Below, in pieces: positions 61,714-64,000 of a stretch of 64,000 nt of DNA (position 1 is the first letter of the stretch; each line of letters begins with the position of its first letter). Both the position numbers and the translations under genes were made by a program. The notes beneath the pieces are model-generated. The model searched no databases. It saw only the letters and a program-made list of their open reading frames with translations, and was not told the DNA's origin. This DNA comes from Paenibacillus qinlingensis (GTDB lineage Bacteria > Bacillota > Bacilli > Paenibacillales > NBRC-103111): assembly GCF_013204845.1 (NCBI RefSeq), contig NZ_JABMKY010000002.1:496001-560000 (forward strand), in the 5' to 3' direction.

Positions 61714-63550
61714 CCATGTTCCTCCCTTCGTGATGACTCTCGATCAACGGTAACGTTAATGTAATCGTCGTTCCTTGCTTCAAATTACTCTCGATCGTTA
61801 CACCGTACTGATTCCCATAACGTAAGGCAATTCTACGATGTACATTCATTAAACCTGTACCACCAGTACCCTCTTCGGTTGTAGTCATTTGGAACTTGCG
61901 ATCATGTAAGCTCTGTAAATGACCAGCACTCATGCCAGCGCCGTCATCTTGGATTTGGATCAACATATGGTTATCCTGCTTCTTCCCAATCAGACTAATC
62001 GTGCCATACCCATTTCCTTTATCGATGCCATGTACAATAGCGTTCTCAACGATCGGCTGCAAAATAAACCGAATAACCGAATAGCTCAGCAACTCTGGTT
62101 CAATGCGAACGTGAAACTTGATTTTATCCTCAAAACGAATTTGTTGAATCGCCATATAGCCCGTCACATGCTCAATTTCCATATGGAGAGGAACTTGGCT
62201 CTGATGACTATTAATACTGTAGCGTAAAAGTTTACTAAGATGATTCGTCATTTTCACAACTTCTTTATTGCCTTGAATTTCAGCATACATACTAATAGAA
62301 CCTAATGTGTTATATAAAAAATGGGGATTAATTTGGCTCTGAAGTGCCGATATTTGTGCATTTTTCTCTCTGATCTCTGACTCATACAGGCGATAACCCA
62401 GATCACTTAGCTTCGAAACCATGATGTTAAAAGACTGGCTGAGCTGACCTATCTCATCACGACTATGGATCGGAATGGAAACCGCCAAATCACCTATAAC
62501 AACCTTTTTCATGAGATTCCGCAATTCACTGATCGGATTCGTGATCCGAAGGGCAAATAAAGTAAAAATAATGATCGCTAAAAGCAAACATACCGCACCG
62601 ATGCCAATAATATAATTCCTCACATATACCGTGTCTTGTAACAAAACTGCAAGTGGCACCATCTCAATCATCGTCCACCCCGTCAAAGGTGACGTATAGT
62701 AGGAAACTAGCTCTGAATCGTTATCTTGTTTATAGACAACAGTCCCCATGCCTTTAAATTGCTTGATTTGATTCGCATCGGGGCTGCTAACCATGCTTTT
62801 ATAAATCATCGAACCTTCGTTATCAACGATCATAATGTTTTTCTTATCATTGGAGATCGCTTCAATCTTATTGCGAATGATATTTCTGTCTACATCGAGC
62901 ACCAAGTATGCAAGTACAGCGCCCGTATCTACACTTCGAATTTTTCTGGCAAAAGAGTACACTTGATTCGTAATGCCCATGCCATTTTTACTAAATGTTC
63001 CGAGATACACCATTTTACCTGTCTGTGAAACCTTGTTGTACCAGACTTCATTCTTCACTTCGCGTGGTAAGTAATTGGCTTGCTCTTCTGACATTGCGGT
63101 ATACGTGTTCCCACCCCGAGTACGAAATAACGTCAACCCAGAAATGTCCACACGTCCATTGGCAAATACTCGTTTTGCAAAATCTTCAATCGTTACACGA
63201 TCATTAAATGAAAGAGAAGCACTCGTCTGCTCACCAACCTCCAAATACTTCATGATTTGTGGAGATTGATACGGTAATAATGTCAACAAATTAAGCTCAT
63301 TTAAGTACGTATCAATATTGGCGGTCAGTTCCTTCACCACGTCCATCTGATATTTCCCTGTATTTTTCTGAATGGATTCCGAATAGCTCGTAAACGTTAG
63401 ATAACTGGCAATCCCCAGTGGTACCGCTATAAAAATAGCGCTCAATACGATCAGTTTCATTGCAATTGGCAAATCTTTGATCAACTGCAGCTTATTTTGC
63501 ATTCGTATTTTGCTGGATTTGAAGATTCGTATTAATGATCTTTTGCGCAT
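61706..63550 (-). CDS. Sensor histidine kinase (YesM type), system 3
   Basis: 614 residues at most: TM1 (about 32-54), dCache-like extracellular region (about 60-305), TM2 (about 313-334), HAMP, His_kinase with SQINPHFLYNTLGSIS (His410), N-box LQPIVENAIVHG and G-box DDGAGM. No clear ribosome site precedes the start at 63550, inside the binding-protein gene; the ATG at 63502 overlaps the stop of that gene by a few bases and may be the real, coupled start (598 residues). Confidence 0.9.
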   Translation of the reverse strand: MRKRSLIRIFKSSKIRMQNKLQLIKDLPIAMKLIVLSAIFIAVPLGIASYLTFTSYSESIQKNTGKYQMDVVKELTANIDTYLNELNLLTLLPYQSPQIMKYLEVGEQTSASLSFNDRVTIEDFAKRVFANGRVDISGLTLFRTRGGNTYTAMSEEQANYLPREVKNEVWYNKVSQTGKMVYLGTFSKNGMGITNQVYSFARKIRSVDTGAVLAYLVLDVDRNIIRNKIEAISNDKKNIMIVDNEGSMIYKSMVSSPDANQIKQFKGMGTVVYKQDNDSELVSYYTSPLTGWTMIEMVPLAVLLQDTVYVRNYIIGIGAVCLLLAIIIFTLFALRITNPISELRNLMKKVVIGDLAVSIPIHSRDEIGQLSQSFNIMVSKLSDLGYRLYESEIREKNAQISALQSQINPHFLYNTLGSISMYAEIQGNKEVVKMTNHLSKLLRYSINSHQSQVPLHMEIEHVTGYMAIQQIRFEDKIKFHVRIEPELLSYSVIRFILQPIVENAIVHGIDKGNGYGTISLIGKKQDNHMLIQIQDDGAGMSAGHLQSLHDRKFQMTTTEEGTGGTGLMNVHRRIALRYGNQYGVTIESNLKQGTTITLTLPLIESHHEGRNMDA

Positions 63551-64000
63551 TTTGCAGCACCTCTTGTGGCGTGATTTGGCCCGCCATCATCTTCTCAAAC
63601 TCACGCACAATCTCATCGTTAATCGTTCCCTGCCGCGGTTGATTCGGGAAATATTTCACATCATCGGCTGCACTTGCATAGTCCGGACGGTATTTCAGTT
63701 TTTGAAACTCTTCGGAAGTGACTGCATTCTTCACAGCCGGTATATGCCCTGCCTTTGCCCAGCTAGCCCCATGAGCAGCTACCCAATTCGCGAATTTAAG
63801 CGCAGCGAGTTGCTTTTGTTTATCAGGCTTTTCATGATAGGGCAGCGAAAAGGTATGAGAATCTCCCCACGCTGCAGGATGATCGTAAATTTGTGGAATT
63901 TTGGTCACTCCGAAATGTAAATCTGTTGCTTGCTCGAACGTTCCTGTACCCCATACACCAGAGATTAACGTGGCTGCCGTGCCTTTGGCAAAGCTTAGAA
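63492..64000 (-). CDS. C-terminal part of an extracellular solute-binding protein, system 3
   Basis: The frame is open to the window edge and ends at 63492; about 169 codons are visible (..SFAKGTAATLISGVWGTGTF .. QNAQKIINTNLQIQQNTNAK). The KFANWVAAHGASWAKAGHIPA, AVKNAVTSEEF and ALPYH-type segments are those of family-1 sugar-binding proteins at about residues 280-440. It precedes a kinase and response regulator in one operon, so it may present its ligand to the kinase. Confidence 0.85.
   Translation of the reverse strand, partial: LSFAKGTAATLISGVWGTGTFEQATDLHFGVTKIPQIYDHPAAWGDSHTFSLPYHEKPDKQKQLAALKFANWVAAHGASWAKAGHIPAVKNAVTSEEFQKLKYRPDYASAADDVKYFPNQPRQGTINDEIVREFEKMMAGQITPQEVLQNAQKIINTNLQIQQNTNAK

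Noticed and set aside
1-64000. CRISPR arrays, tRNA or rRNA genes, prophage
   Set aside because: No run of identical repeats with unique spacers, no tRNA-like cloverleaf with conserved TTCGA arm was spotted, and no structural or integrase genes are present.

Overview
The window reads as chromosomal DNA of a Paenibacillus-like Firmicute. The pointers are: a FosB-type thiol transferase, S-layer-homology (SLH) surface anchoring, CUT1 sugar transporters of the LplABC type that lack their own ATPase, YesM/YesN-type two-component pairs and membrane-bound AraC regulators, strong GGAGG ribosome sites with some GTG/TTG starts, CcpA (cre) and Fur boxes, and many small adaptive genes (GNAT, SRPBCC, YdeI). 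No rRNA, tRNA, CRISPR array, prophage or transposase gene was seen. The assignment is inference from gene content.

Layout. 1-4250: tail of an unknown gene, a divergent purA/LysR pair, and an overlapping EamA transporter-fosB operon. 4256-21650 (system 1): a 2,200-residue SLH-anchored beta-helix protein, an unrecognised 600-residue protein, a binding protein and two permeases, a membrane-bound AraC regulator, an SGNH esterase and a Gfo/Idh/MocA oxidoreductase. Three promoters in this stretch share one upstream motif and one spacing, so they look like a single regulon. 21789-29900: glycosyltransferase plus UDP-glucose dehydrogenase, a Fur-box esterase, a frameshifted LysR next to an SDR gene, then a run of small housekeeping and adaptive genes. 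29912-52397 (system 2): aldolase, FGGY kinase, a TIM-barrel hydrolase candidate, ThuA, Gfo/Idh/MocA, sugar-phosphate isomerase, a second giant beta-helix protein with a 1,338-bp internal tandem duplication, a binding protein, two permeases and a two-component system. Three promoters here share a different operator set exactly 50 nt before the -10 box and carry cre sites. 52503-57037: a sugar-acid operon (KdgD-like dehydratase, mannonate-dehydratase-like protein, ketoglutarate-semialdehyde-type dehydrogenase) with a divergent AraC regulator. 57329-60000: small accessory genes. 60071-64000 (system 3): response regulator, histidine kinase and the end of another binding protein.

How it works together. 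Systems 1 and 2 have the logic of Gram-positive polysaccharide-utilisation loci: a secreted or surface beta-helix enzyme attacks a glycan outside, a lipoprotein plus two permeases import the products (the shared MsmX-type ATPase must lie elsewhere), cytoplasmic oxidoreductases, isomerase, kinase and aldolase process them, and a sensor/AraC regulator switches the set on. The glycan is not identifiable from sequence alone.

Most striking beyond the genes are: (i) a roughly 185-bp intergenic element present five times, each with four 21-bp imperfect palindromes at offsets of about 0, 51, 113 and 164 bp; (ii) the two promoter families; and (iii) a stretch at 34.2-37.5 kb where duplicated promoter cassettes, a 300-bp inverted repeat and four small fragments of dead catabolic genes lie together. 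All coordinates and alignments were made by eye.
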